A stretch of 64,000 bases of DNA from Ascarosepion bandense (GCA_037127315.1 JBBBDQ010000308.1:478501-542500); one strand, 5' to 3'. Positions 49,736 to 60,115 are shown, counted from the stretch's first letter. Translations and numbers: made by a program. Notes: generated from the sequence alone by a model not told the origin.

Positions 49736-50092
49736 GTGATTGAAAGTAACTCCCCATTTTATTTATTTATTAACGATAACTTTTACAAGAAATAGTTATG
49801 AGAGGAAATCGTTTAGCATGAGTTTTTATTTAAAATGCGATATGGACAACCAGATTTCCATACCTGTTTCTCGAGCCACCCAGGAATCGCGTCAACTGAT
49901 TTCACCAGGAACTCTTGTGATAAGGAAGACGTAACTCCTTGTATTCGTTCTTCAAGTTCTTCCAAATTCTTGGTTTGGTAGAATAGACTTGTTCCTGTAA
50001 CTAAAAAAAAAAAAAAAAAAAATCACTGGGCGTTAAGTCAGAACTCCTGGCTGACCATTCATACCTAAAATAGGGAGTTACTTTTCAATCAC
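49736..50092 (-). mobile_element. internally deleted Tc1/mariner-type element
   Basis: 20-bp inverted ends GTGATTGAAAGTAACTCCCC (49736-49755) and GGGAGTTACTTTTCAATCAC (50073-50092). The minus strand between them encodes a transposase C-terminal piece: SLFYQTKNLEELEERIQGVT followed by PGWLEKQVWKSGCP, the usual ending of IS630/mariner-type transposases. The DDE core is absent. A piece of the same element lies at 45590-45690. Confidence 0.75.
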
Positions 50093-50130
50093 CATGTAGG
50101 TTTTTAATTATTTATAAAAAAAAATTATTC

Positions 50131-50163
50131 TTATTTTATTTTATTTTATTTTATTTTATTTTG
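50131..50163. repeat. (TTTTA)n microsatellite
   Basis: A pentanucleotide run, about 6 units. Confidence 0.95.
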
Positions 50164-50255
50164 CTTTATATCCAACGATAAAATATTTAGGGGCCTAAAA
50201 ATAATGAATAGATAATCGTTCATAATTTCACAGACAATGGAGTAAAAAGTACCTA

Positions 50256-50256
<1 letters not shown>

Positions 50257-50291
<35 letters not shown>
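50257..50291. repeat. 35-nt poly-C tract
   Basis: Thirty-five consecutive C bases followed by nine A bases. This is the only long C/G homopolymer in the window. Confidence 0.98.
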
Positions 50292-50293
<2 letters not shown>

Positions 50294-50299
50294 AAAAAA

Positions 50300-51735
50300 A
50301 TACAAACGAATCTCTCATCATTGTCCAAAAATGTTTAGTATTTTAGTACATAAATGTGCGTGGAAATGTCAAATCTAGTATGGGACTAAGTTACTCTTCC
50401 AATAACATAAATTTTGGTTCAGTCTAGTTGTGTACACGTATGTGTGTGTGTGTGTGTGTGTGCATGTGTGTGTTCAAATGCGTGCGTGCGTTAGAGAGAG
50501 CGAGAGAGATATACTCAGAGAGAAAGAGGCTACTTATTTATTACGATGCATAGACTATTGAAAAATCCTCCTGTTTTGATTTATTTTTCTTTTTGCCTCT
50601 CTTTCTTTTTCTTTTCTTCTTTTTTACTCTTTCTCTCTCTCTCTCTCTCTCTCTCTGTATCTCGCTTACTTCCTCTTTTTCACAATCTTCTTTCTTCTTC
50701 CACTCATCTCTCCCACTACTGCCATTCCAATTCATTTTTTTTTAATCTCACAAATAAAAGTCTTCCTCCGCCTTTAATTTAAGTTGTTCTCTTTCGTACG
50801 CTTATAACTGTCTGCCGATTTCGCCTGGCTACCTGAAGTTCGCTTCTGGTCAGAACCGCGGACAAACTAACCTATCTAAAACGCGACTAGACACAGCGGA
50901 AGACTGCTAAGCACATCCCACTAAGTTGGGTCATCGATATCGATTTATCACGCGCATCAAAAAGGGGTAAACTTTTAAAAATCGAGGGGAAAAAACAATA
51001 AAAGAATTAAGTTAAATATATATATAAAAAAAAGCAGCTAAAATAAATAAAAAAAAACATAAAAACATCAACAATTTAAAAATATAATTAAAAAAACTCG
51101 ATTTAAACAAAATTTCTTCCGCTGAAAAATAAAAAATAAAAAACTTTTAACCACACTGACATTCAACTGTTTCGAATCATTTACAGAAGAATCACCCTGA
51201 AGCAAATATTTTTTACTACTTTTTGAGATTCGACAAGCACGGATCTATGCTTGGCACCCGGTGAGGATTACATTCTTTTCGATAATAATCGGCTACTAGA
51301 TGGACTTCTTAACTACAGCGATTTTTTAAAAATCCTTTCGTTAATTATTCCAATTGAATTTTTCTTCAAGGAAATAAAAACTTGCGAACGTCGGAAACTT
51401 TACCAAAAAAAAAAACCCAGGAATTTAATGTATATTTCCAGTGCGTCTATAAATTTCTTTGAGTGAACTTATTCACGCGTCCATTACAGAATACAAAAAA
51501 CAACCAGAAAAAGAAAAAAAAAAGCTTGAAAAGAACTCTATTTTTGTAAGGCTCCAAGAAAGCGTCTGTCGTTGAAGAGAAAAGGAAAAACCAGAAGAAG
51601 AATAGAATGAAGAAAATCCCTCTGTGATATAAAATATAAATAAATAAAAGACTTTTTTCACAGTATTTACATTTTGGCTGGTCTAAACTGTGAATATTTC
51701 CCCCCGTACAGGAACCATGTTTTAGGTGAGATTTT
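50300..51735. other. largely unassigned stretch
   Basis: Contains (GT)n at 50440-50462 and (CT)n at 50630-50656. The open frames here (for example 50546-50782 and 51251-51466) follow base composition. No motif or repeat partner recognised. Confidence 0.4.
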
Positions 51736-51767
51736 CATTTTTATTTATTTATTTATTTATTCATTAT

Positions 51768-52035
51768 TATGTCATTTTTCATCTTAATTTTATTTCTGCT
51801 ATGGTCGCACTACCTACCAAGTCTGCGGGAAAACCTAAGGCAGGTCGTGGTATGTTGTTATGGCTCCAATTTAATGTTTTTCTTATCTCCCCTAAGACCC
51901 CTAGCGTTACATAGACAAAGTTCTCCTTAGTGTGTGAGCTGTACTTAACAAGACAATTTTTTTTGTATATCTCTTAAGCTGGGGTTTCCAGGGATTCTTT
52001 CAATGTGTTTTTTTGTTCCATTAATAAAACAATAA
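51768..52035 (-). pseudogene. family I 3' UTR fragment
   Basis: Carries the family I 3' landmarks on plus: CTGCTATGGTCGCACTACC, GACAAAGTTCTCCTTAGTGT, CTTAAGCTGGGGTTTCCAGG. It is bounded by (TTTA)n/(ATT) on the left and ends in an A/T-rich junction with the next copy. Confidence 0.75.
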
Positions 52036-52059
52036 AATTTTAAAAGAACTGTTTTCATT

Positions 52060-52336
52060 TTTATTAATATTGTGTCATTTTTCATCCTATTTCGATTTCT
52101 GCTATGGTCGCACTACCAACCAAGTCTTCAGGAAGGCCTAAGGCAGGTCGTGGCGTGTTGTTATGGCTCCATTTCATGTTTTTTCTATCTCCCCTAACAT
52201 CCCTAGCGTTACATACACAATGTTCTCCTTAGTGTGTGAGCTGTACTTCACAAGACAATTTTTTTGTATATCTCTTAAGCTGGGGTTTCCAGGGATTCTT
52301 ACAATAATAATAATGATAATAATAATAATAATAATA
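52060..52336 (-). pseudogene. family I 3' UTR fragment
   Basis: Second direct copy of the same ~250-bp 3' segment. On its right it ends in an AAT-type run (52304-52336), the only boundary where the plus strand reads AAT instead of ATT. Confidence 0.75.
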
Positions 52337-52556
52337 TTTCTTTGATATATGTTGTATATGCATTTCTTTCCGGGTCCCGACCAGTGACTTAGTCAAAAAG
52401 TTACATAACATTTCCCACTGATTATTTTCGTAAAAAAAAACACACACACACACACACATTTCAAAGCTCTTCGTAATGAGTGAACTGTACGAGTGAGTAC
52501 TTCTTGTATTTCTCCAAGACATAGGTTATCAAAATTCCTTTTGAGTCTATCGGATT
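52337..52556 (-). pseudogene. family II 3' fragment
   Basis: Plus-strand landmarks TTTCTTTGATATATGTTGTA, TTTCCGGGTCCCGACCAGTG and GAGTGAACTGTACGAGTGAG recur at 53155 and, more diverged, at 53390 and 53943. The minus frame reads SLVGTRKEMHIQHISKK before the (TAA)n-coded run, the typical end of this protein family. Confidence 0.7.
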
Positions 52557-53110
52557 CTACCTACCAAGTCTACCTACCAAGTCTGCGTGAAGACCTAAGG
52601 CAGGTCGTGGTGTGTTGTTATAGCTCCATTTCATTTTTTTTTCTATCTCCCCTATCATCCCTAACATTACATAGGCAAAGTTCTCCTTTAGTGTGTGGGT
52701 TGACAATTTTTTTGTATATCTCTTAAGTTGGGGTTTTCAGGGATTCTTTCAATGTGTTTTTTTTTTCCATTTTTATCCAAGTGTATCCCATTATCACTGG
52801 TACGGAGACTTGTTTTCAATTTCTACATTTTTTTCTATTTCTAGGTCTTTATATTTTGACAGTTTTTCGAATTCCTTGGTTGCTATGTTACAATCCACTG
52901 GACAAGCCATATCAATTAATAAGCAAGTTTTTTTTCTTTTTGGTTTTTAACAATAATGTCCTGGCCTGTTTGCTTCAATTTTTCTGTCTGTGTAAATGGT
53001 GTAATCCCATAGAATGGTGACATCTATTTCTATAACCGGTACTGGGTGATGTTCATACCAGTGTTTGTTTACAGATTTTCCATAGTGTTTCAATTTTTTT
53101 CTGTCTGTAT
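52557..53110 (-). pseudogene. family I endonuclease + 3' UTR copy
   Basis: Extends further 5' than its neighbours. The minus strand includes PADCNIATKEFEKL-type text (TCGAATTCCTTGGTTGCTAT on plus) and a KHWYEHHP-like stretch, up to a (TTTA)n(ATT)n tract at 53108-53152. Confidence 0.7.
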
Positions 53111-53121
53111 AATTATTTATT

Positions 53122-53154
<33 letters not shown>

Positions 53155-54245
53155 TCTTTGATATATGTTGTATATGCATTTCTTTCCGGGTCCCGACCAG
53201 TGACTTAGTCAAAAATAGTTTCAACATTTTCCACCGATTATTTTTGTAAAAAAAAAACAAAAAACCCAACCCACACACAAAGTTCTTCGTAATGAGTGAA
53301 CTGTACGAGTGAGTACAACATTTTGTATTTCTCAAATACATAGGTTATCAGGAATCCTTTTGAGTCTATCGGGCTCTTCTTATTATTATTTTTATTTTCT
53401 TTGATTTGTGTTGTAAACACATTTTCTCCCGGGTCCAAAACGGAGACTTAATGTTAGAAATAGTTTTAAGACAAAAAAAAAAAAGTAAAAACCTAAGATC
53501 ACACATTTCACATAATGCTCTTGGTAATATGTGAGTTGTATTTTGTTTACAATATTTTGTGTTCTTTAAGGCACGGACTACAGGAATCTCTCCAATGAGT
53601 CTACAGGAATTTTTTCCAACCAGTCCGAAGGCTCCAACTACAACTGAAGTTATTGATATTTCCATGGTCTACAGTTTCTAAGAATTCCACTTCAAGATCT
53701 TTGTGCTTTAATAGTTTTTAAGGTGTTCGTCTTCTTTTTCTTTTTCTTATTTCTTTTGAGCCTAACAGAACCTTTTCAAGTCAATCCGAGGGCTCAAATT
53801 ACAACTGAAATTATTGATGTCCTCATATGTCACAGTATTTAAGATTTCCACTTAAAAATCCTTGTATTTTGATAGGGTTTTGAAAATCTTATTATTATTG
53901 TTGCTATTGTTATTATTATTATTAGTAGTAGTAGTAGTAGCATCTTCTCTGATTTCTGTCGTATACACATTTCCTTCCGGGTCCCAATGAGAGGCTTAAG
54001 ATCAGCAATGGCATAATGACATTTTCTACTGATCATTTTGTGAAATAAAAAAAAAAAGGCAAACGAAGATCCCAAACATTTTAAATAGATAAATTCTTCG
54101 TTATTTGGCAGCACATTTTTTATATTTCTTTCGGGATTGGAATACCAAGAATCTCTCCAATGAGTCTGTTAGAATCTTTTCCAATCAAACAAGGATCCGA
54201 AACATAACTGGAATTATTGATGTCTTCATGTATTATACTTTTTTA
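53155..54245 (-). pseudogene. three family II copies in series
   Basis: Units begin near 53155, 53390 and 53943, each with the GGGTCC(C)GAC / GGGTCCAAAACG / GGGTCCCAATG phrase ~30 bp in. The minus frame 53665-53366 reads ISITSVVVGAFGLVGKNSCR then EIPVVRALKNTKY, parallel to the VPVIVGALGMIKK...IPENPSL ending of family I, so the family also encodes the endonuclease C-terminus. Confidence 0.65.
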
Positions 54246-54261
54246 TTTCCATCTCACTTTA

Positions 54262-55195
54262 TTATTATTATTCTGTCATTTTTCATCAGATTTCGATTTC
54301 TGCTTTGGTCTCACTACCAACCAAGTCTGCGGGGAGACCTAAGGCAGGTAGTGGCGTGTTGTTATGGCTCCATTTCATGTTTTTCTATCTTCCCTATTAT
54401 CCCCAGCATTACATAGATAAAGTTTTCCTTAGTGTGTGGGCTGTACTTAATAAGACAATTTTTTGTATATCTCTTAAGCTGGGGTTTCCAGGGATTCTTT
54501 CAATGTGTTGTTTTGTTCCATTTTTTATCATTCCAAGTGCCCCACTATCACTGGCACAACTCTTGTTTTCAATTTCCACATTTTTTTTATTTCAATTTCC
54601 AGGTCTTTATATTTTGACAGTTTTTCGAATTCCTTGATTGCTATGTTACAATCCGCTGGACAAGCCATATCAATTAATAGACAAGTTTTCTCCTTCTGGT
54701 TTTTAACAATAATGTCTGGCCTGTTTGCTTCAATTTTTCTGTCTGTGTAGATGGTGTAATCCCATAGAATGGTTACATCTTCTATTTATGTAACCGGTGC
54801 TGGGTGATGTTCATACCAGTGTTTGTTTACAGCTTTTCCATAATGTTTGCACATTGCCCAATGTAAATATTGCCCAACTCTATCGTGGCGATTTTTATAT
54901 TCATTTGGGGCAAGCACATAACAGCCTGAGATTAGGTGGTCTATTGTTTCTTGGTGTTTATCACAAAACCTGCATTTTGGATCCATATTATTATGCATAA
55001 TATTTGCCTGAAAGTTTCTAGTGAAAAGACTTTGGTCTTGTGCTGCAAGAATAAAGCCTTCAGTTTCAGACTTTAATCCAGATGCACGTAACCATCGATG
55101 AGTATTAACTTTGTCAACATTGGATTTATTGGCACGTTCTGGATATTGGCCATGCAGAGGTTTGTCTTGCCAGCGCTGTTTCATCTGTTCAAGAG
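54262..55195 (-). pseudogene. family I copy with zinc knuckle and endonuclease
   Basis: The longest copy. The minus frame 55241-54786 has KPLHGQYPERANKSNVDKVN, RWLRASGLKSETEGFILAAQ, a CX2CX8HX4C zinc knuckle (CRFCDKHQETIDHLISGC), APNEYKNRHDRVGQYLHWAM and HWYEHHPAPVT. After frameshifts, LLIDMACPADCNIA.KEFEKLS (the PD-(D/E)XK-type endonuclease) and the 3' UTR follow. The RT domain is absent by 5' truncation. The N-terminal N run of the frame is the (TAA)n tract being read through. Confidence 0.8.
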
Positions 55196-55196
55196 C

Positions 55197-55239
<43 letters not shown>

Positions 55240-55240
<1 letters not shown>

Positions 55241-55915
55241 TAAGTCGATTTCTGCTATGGTCACACTACCTCCCAAGTCTGCGGAAAGACCTAAGTCAGA
55301 TCGTGGTGTGTTGCTATGGCTACATTTCGTTTGTTTTTCTATCTTCCCTATCATCCCTAGCGTTACATGGACAAAGTTCTCCTTAGTGTGTGAGCTGTAC
55401 TCAACAAGAAAGTTTTCTGTATAGCTCTTAAGCTGGGGTTTTCAGGGATTCTTTCAATGTGTAATTCTGTTCCATTTTTTATCATTCCAAGCGCACCTAC
55501 TTCCACATTTTTTTCTATTTCAATTTCCAGATATTTATATTTTGATAGTTTTTCAAATTCCTTGGTTGCTATGTTACAATCCGCTGGACAAGTCATATCA
55601 ATTAATAGGCAAGTTTTTTTCTTTTTGTTTTTTGACAATAATGAAGCTTATTTCTTTCAATTTTTTTTTCTGTGTAGATGGTGTAATCCCATGGAATGGT
55701 GACATCTTCTCTTTCTGTAACCAGTGTTGGTTGATGTTCATACCAGTGTGTGTTTACATATTTTCCAAAGTGTTTGCACATTGTCCAGTGTAAATATAGC
55801 CCCACTCTATCGTGATGATTTTTATATTAATTGGGGCAAGTACAGGACATCCTGAGATTAGATGATCTATTGTTTCCTGGTATTTGTAACAGAATCTGCA
55901 TTGTGGGTCCACATT
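55240..55915 (-). pseudogene. family I copy, endonuclease region open
   Basis: The minus frame 55638-55363 (91 codons) reads KKTCLLIDMTCPADCNIATK, EFEKLSKYKYLEIEIEKNVE and VGALGMIKNGTELHIERIPE, ending LRRTLSM. A short deletion has removed the residues between EIEK and VGALG that are present in other copies. Upstream, 55805-55602 keeps HWTMCKHFGKYVNTHWYEHQ. Confidence 0.75.
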
Positions 55916-55929
55916 ATTATTATCATTAT

Positions 55930-56603
55930 CATGTCATTTTTTCATCATATTTTGATTTCTGCTATGGTCGCACTACCTACCAAGTCTTCGGGAAGACCTA
56001 AAGCAGGTTGTGATGTGTCGTTATGGCTCCATTTTGTTTTTTCTATCTCCCCTATCATCCCTAGCGTTACATAGGCAAAGTTCTCCATAGTGTGTGGGCT
56101 GTACTTAACTTGCCATTTTTTTGTATATCTCTTAAGCTGGGGTTTCCAGGGATTCTTTCAGTGTGTTGTTTTGTTCCTTTTTTTTATCATTCCAAGTGCA
56201 CCTATCACTGGCACGATTCTTGTTTTCAATTTCCACATATTTTCTATTTCAATTTCCAGGTATCCATATTTTGACAGTTTTTCGAATTCCTTGGTTGCTA
56301 TGTTACAATCCGCTGGACAAGCCATATCAATTAATAGACAAGTTTTTTTCTTTTTGGTTTTTAACAATAATTTAAACGGTCAATTTGCCTATTTAATTAA
56401 CGGCCTATTTGCTTCAGTTTTTCTGTCTGTGTAGATGGTGTAATCCCATAGAATGGTGACATCTTCTATTTCTGTAACCGGTACTGGGTGATGTTCATAC
56501 CAGTGTTTGTTTACAGATTTTCCATAGTGTTTGCACATTGGATAATGTAAATAATGCCCCACTGTATCGTGACGATTTTTATATTCATTTGGGGCAAGTA
56601 CAG

Positions 56604-56648
<45 letters not shown>

Positions 56649-56655
56649 TGTGATA
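55930..56655 (-). pseudogene. family I copy with terminal (ATT)n
   Basis: Minus frame 56367-56158: KTCLLIDMACPADCNIATKE, FEKLSKYGYLEIEIENMWKL, VPVIGALGMIKK. It has a small insertion near 56370-56395 that breaks the frame. Its 5' edge meets a perfect (ATT)n tract at 56606-56648. Confidence 0.75.
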
Positions 56656-56749
56656 TAGTTTTCAGTGCCTAATTATCAACTTCCTTTTCGTCAAAGCGGC
56701 ACGACAGAAGAGCTATTTATGCACATTTTGGAAGTTTTGTTTAGAAGGA

Positions 56750-57005
56750 GAAGGTTTTGTGGAAGATATTTGTGGTTTTCTCGAACTTCCCACCTGTGGA
56801 ACTAACTTTCAGTTTCTTGACGACGACAATCTTTTGGGGCAACGTCAATCACCATCTTCCGCTTTCTTGAACTTTATTCCTTTTTGTTCTTTCCTTAATT
56901 TTCTACATTCTCCTGTCTTCTCATTCTCTTTCAGTCTCTGTAACCCCCCTACTCCCCGCCTTCTAGTAACATTATTCTCGTGTTTGGGGCGAAGTGACTG
57001 AAAAA
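56750..57005 (+). mobile_element. LINE 3' fragment, diverged
   Basis: A degraded end of the Jockey-superfamily LINE: FSRTSHLWN-like start (CTCGAACTTCCCACCTGTGG), then GTAACCCCCCTACTC and the TTGGGGCGAAGTGACTG tail. Confidence 0.65.
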
Positions 57006-57174
57006 AGAGTTCCGTACAAAATAATCTTTTGTAGCTCTGAGATGCTAATGTATCCAGAAATTTTACTAACATGATTTTCGGCTCCCTTCTTTATTAAACG
57101 CAATGATCCTATCACAAGCATACTTTTAAGTTTACATATTTTTATGACGTAGATTTGCAGGTTAATATAATAGT

Positions 57175-57375
57175 TTCTTCTTATTCTTCTTTCTTTTTCT
57201 TTTTCTTTTTCTTCTTTCTTTTTCTTCTTTCTTTTTCTTTTTATTCTTTCTTTTTCTTCTTTTTCTTCTTCTTTTTCTTCTTCTTTTTCTTCTTTCTTTT
57301 TCTTCTTCTTCTTTCTTCTTCTTCTTTCTTTCTTCTTTCTTTCTTCTTCTTTCTTCTTTCTTCTTTCTTCTTATT
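57175..57375. repeat. (TTC/TTTC)n polypyrimidine block
   Basis: About 200 bp of almost pure C/T. The plus Phe/Ser and minus Lys/Glu/Arg open frames are artefacts. Confidence 0.95.
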
Positions 57376-57478
57376 ATTACTACGCATGTACCTCCATCGT
57401 AAAAAAATGACGGCAAAATCTTTGAGAGTATTATTAGTTGTTTCCTGGCAAGCTATCCCTCCTGAGCGTGAAAGGAGG

Positions 57479-57481
<3 letters not shown>

Positions 57482-57517
<36 letters not shown>

Positions 57518-57535
57518 CACACACACACACACACA
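57482..57535. repeat. (TA)n(CA)n microsatellite
   Basis: TA then CA, meeting the left end of the Tc1-like element. Confidence 0.95.
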
Positions 57536-58953
57536 ACCGGCCATAATTATTAGGCCACCTCAGTTTAAAAAAAAAAAGTGATGTTATTCACACTATTTTT
57601 AGTATTTATTGCCAAGTGGATAATTCTAAATGAAAACAGAATGGTTCTTTTGTTATTATTACTTTGCAAAATTTTACAAGGCAGCCAGGAAACCTTTGCT
57701 TCAGCCAGCCAATAAGAAGAAGAGACTAGCATGGGGAAAAGAGCACAATGGCTGGACACCAGAACAGTTCATTTGATGCACACGTTATTGTGCAGTATTA
57801 ACAAAAGAACCATTCTAATTTCATTTAGAATTATCTTTCTTCTTTTTCTTCTATGTGCCCTGTCCCTTCAGGACGTAGGCGATCATGGCTTTCCACGTCT
57901 CCCACTCCCTGGTGGCTCTTAGCACACTTTCTCCTGTTGCACCAGGCAACGCTCGTTCCATCATCCACCTGATTAGGTTCATCAAATATGTTATCCATTG
58001 TTTTGCCCTGTTTCTTTTTCCCTGTATCTGGCCTGTTTAGTATCAGGTTCTCCAAGCCCTCCTTCCTAATTGCATGTCCCAGGAACTTCAGTTGTCTCTT
58101 CCTGATGCTCAGTAGTAATTTCCTTTTTGTTTCCACTATTTCCAAGACCTCATCATTGCTCACATGCTCGATCCGTGATATCCGCAACATCCTTCTGTAG
58201 AATCACATTTCAGCTGCTTCAAGTTTTTTCTTCATCTTTGATGATATTGTCCAGCATTCACTGCCATATTGAAGAACTGACAACACATAGCAATCCAGTA
58301 CTCTCCTCTTTGTTTCTAGCGAAATTGTCCTGTTTCTTAATGCCTTACTCAACTTCTGGAATTCTTCCTTCGCCATGTCGTTTCGCCTTCGGATCTCTGC
58401 GTCGCACTTTCCGTCTTCTGTTAGAACACTTCTCTGGTATTTAAATTTTTGTACCTGCTCGATTCTAGTATCTCGACCTGTATTTGGCATACTGGGCTGC
58501 CCTTTTTACTGATGATCATGCATTCGGTTTTCTTGCAGTTTATTTGTAGTCCTTTCTTATCACTCTCTTCAGCTACCTTCTGTAGGAGGTCTTGTAGGTT
58601 CCTTTTCGTGTCTGATATCAGCACTGTATCATCTGCGTACCTTAGGTTGTTTAAATTATGGCCTCCGATGACAAATTCAGGCATAACTTCTAGGGTCCTC
58701 AAAATATTCTCGATGTACAAGTTGAACAGATCCGGTGAAAAGACAGATCCTTGTTTTATGCCCCTTTCTATCATTGTATATCTACTGAATTTATTACCTA
58801 TCCGTATAGAAGCGGTTTGCTGCCAGTAATAATTCCTGATTACTCTTAAGTTTTTCCCAAATATGTCAAGGCCACTTGGCAATAAATACTAAAAATGTAT
58901 GAAATAACCATTCTTTTTAAAACTGCAGTGGCCTAATAATTATGGCCGGCAGT
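57536..58953 (+). mobile_element. Tc1-like transposon with an RTE insertion
   Basis: Ends CCGGCCATAATTATTAGGCC (57538) and GGCCTAATAATTATGGCCGG (58930-58949) start ~85-bp terminal inverted repeats that run to the TTTTAGTATTTATTGCCAAG / CTTGGCAATAAATACTAAAA pair. Inside, plus codons 57692-57765 read QPANKKKRLAWGKEHNGWTP EQF, a Tc1 transposase segment. The right flank is TATATA, fitting TA target choice. Most of the transposase is gone and an antisense RTE copy fills 57845-58872. Confidence 0.85.
57845..58872 (-). mobile_element. RTE-like LINE, 5'-truncated, inserted in Tc1-like element
   Basis: Minus strand, three overlapping open frames: 58882-58421 (IRIGNKFSRYTMIERGIKQG, then the motif with LRYADDTVLISD, LQDLLQKVAEESDKKGLQIN), 58490-58203 (VLTEDGKCDAEIRRRN, VLDCYVLSVLQYGSECW) and 58190-57831 (MLRISRIEHVSNDEVLEIVE, KRQLKFLGHAIRKEGLENLI). 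YADD is intact. The breaks are single frameshifts. It ends with TTTTTCTTCTATGTGCCCTG (plus), the same terminus seen at 63966. Confidence 0.88.
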
Positions 58954-58964
58954 ATATATATATA

Positions 58965-59033
58965 TTCTGTTTAATATTTTACATTAATTAGAAAAAAGTT
59001 TTGGATTATCCTCCCCGTTTTTTACAGGTTTGT

Positions 59034-59073
<40 letters not shown>

Positions 59074-59150
59074 AAAAAATGAAAAACCCGTAAAAATGGA
59101 GAGGATAATCCAAAAACTTATCTAATTAATATAAAATATTAAACGGATGA
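58965..59150. repeat. inverted repeat around (TA)n
   Basis: Left arm 58965-59037 (TTAATATTTTACATTAATTA, TTTTGGATTATCCTCCCCGT) and right arm 59071-59150 are reverse complements with minor indels. The ~33-bp spacer is pure (TA)n, so the structure would extrude easily. Confidence 0.85.
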
Positions 59151-59195
59151 AAATAGAGAGCTCAATGGATATTATACAGAGCAATATGAAATATA

Positions 59196-59373
59196 GAAAA
59201 GAAAACTCAACACATAATTAAACGGTTATAAATCCAGAATTTATTTCGGCAAGTGTAAGAATTTCAAACTGCTTCGTCAAAACTAAAATATCAAAACCAA
59301 ATCATTTTGAATTTTCAAGTTTGCTGAAATAAGTTCTGGATTTATAACCGTTTAATTCTGTGTTGAGTTTTCT
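59196..59373. repeat. inverted repeat, ~53-bp arms
   Basis: Arms 59196-59251 (AAAAGAAAACTCAACACATA ... TTATTTCGGCA) and 59322-59373. On minus the spacer side holds TTGACGA...CGAAATAAA, a weak echo of the CTGANGA...GAAA motif. Confidence 0.75.
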
Positions 59374-59426
59374 TCTTTGTCTGTCTCTCTGCATGTCTAT
59401 CTGCCTGTCTGTGTCTATCTCACTCT

Positions 59427-59429
<3 letters not shown>

Positions 59430-59482
<53 letters not shown>

Positions 59483-59654
59483 TTCACTACTTGACGACAT
59501 AATTATTGCAAAAAAAATTAGTAAATCTTTGTTCAAAAGTACACACGCGGCAAGAGCTTTCATAACTTCTAGTAACGTTTAATGACTGGTAGTTAAGAGA
59601 ATAAACTGAGCCGTCGTTGTCTTGCTATTGTCTCTCTCTCCATTCGCGACAGGT

Positions 59655-59708
<54 letters not shown>

Positions 59709-59833
59709 ATTATGTTTTAGAACATGTACATAATTTCTTCTATGTATGTCCTTTTCTCTACAATCATATGGTTGTTTCAGTGTTTAGACTCAAACACTTC
59801 ATCGGGAGAAATAAAGGTTTGGAATCATTCTCT

Positions 59834-59883
<50 letters not shown>
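59430..59883. repeat. (TA)n tracts
   Basis: TA runs at 59430-59479, 59659-59703 and 59838-59883, separating family H pieces. Confidence 0.95.
59750..59817 (-). ncRNA. hammerhead ribozyme (one core change)
   Basis: On minus: stem I strand CCTTT..TCTC pairs with GAGAAAAGG (9 bp, 3-nt bulge). The core is CCGATGA (U4 changed to C), stem II AGTGTTT/AAACACT (7 bp), GAAAC, then a short CAA/TTG stem III and GTA (59761-59759). Stem II is wholly different in sequence from the copy at 31361-31423 but keeps full pairing. The U4C change would lower or abolish cleavage. Confidence 0.65.
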
Positions 59884-59888
<5 letters not shown>

Positions 59889-59914
59889 TTTAGAGCATGT
59901 ACAAATGTTTTGTT

Positions 59915-59975
59915 ATCCTCTACAAAGTGTACATGTTGTTTCGACATTGAAATTACAATGTCTCGTCTGGTTGTG
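59915..59975 (-). ncRNA. hammerhead-like motif
   Basis: On minus: CAGACGA (59969-59963) in place of CTGANGA, stem II GACATTG/CAATGTC (7 bp, TAATTT loop), GAAAC (59942-59938), stem III CAA..TTTG and GTA (59923-59921). Stem I is weak. A related stem II is at 8164-8183. Confidence 0.5.
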
Positions 59976-60115
59976 TGGAAAGGAATGGAAAACCTTTTTT
60001 CTTATATTTGGTGATTTGTGTGTGGAATGTTGGTGGGTGTTAACGATAAGGGAATAAGTCTTGTAAATTGTCCGTTAGAATTTTGAAAAAAGTAGTGTGG
60101 GTAGGGAATTGATTA

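Larger units (their letters stand above)
51740..56655 (-). mobile_element. head-to-tail array of Dong/R4-like retroelement 3' ends
   Basis: About ten antisense fragments of two related families, each ending (3' side, to the left on plus) in an (ATT)n-type tract, i.e. (TAA)n on the element strand. Family I starts cover 51768, 52074, 52557, 54275, 55243 and 55940. Family II starts cover 52340, 53155, 53390 and 53943. Coding remnants show a zinc-knuckle and a restriction-like endonuclease, as in the R2 group; within it, Dong-type elements are known to insert into TAA repeats. That pairing of domain and target supports the R4/Dong assignment. Confidence 0.75.
59700..60115 (-). mobile_element. ribozyme-bearing repeat, family H, two hammerhead units
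   Basis: On minus, 60115-59890 and 59830-59705 each end in a hammerhead-like motif followed by TTGTAGAG/ATTGTAGAG and ACATG(T/C)TCTAAAA. The body upstream (TTCTAACGGACAATTTACAA, CATTCCACACACAAATCACC) is homologous to 31250-31340. No open frame of note. Confidence 0.6.

Noticed and set aside
57155..57553. 132-codon Phe/Ser-rich frame
   Set aside because: Polypyrimidine and (TA)n simple sequence.
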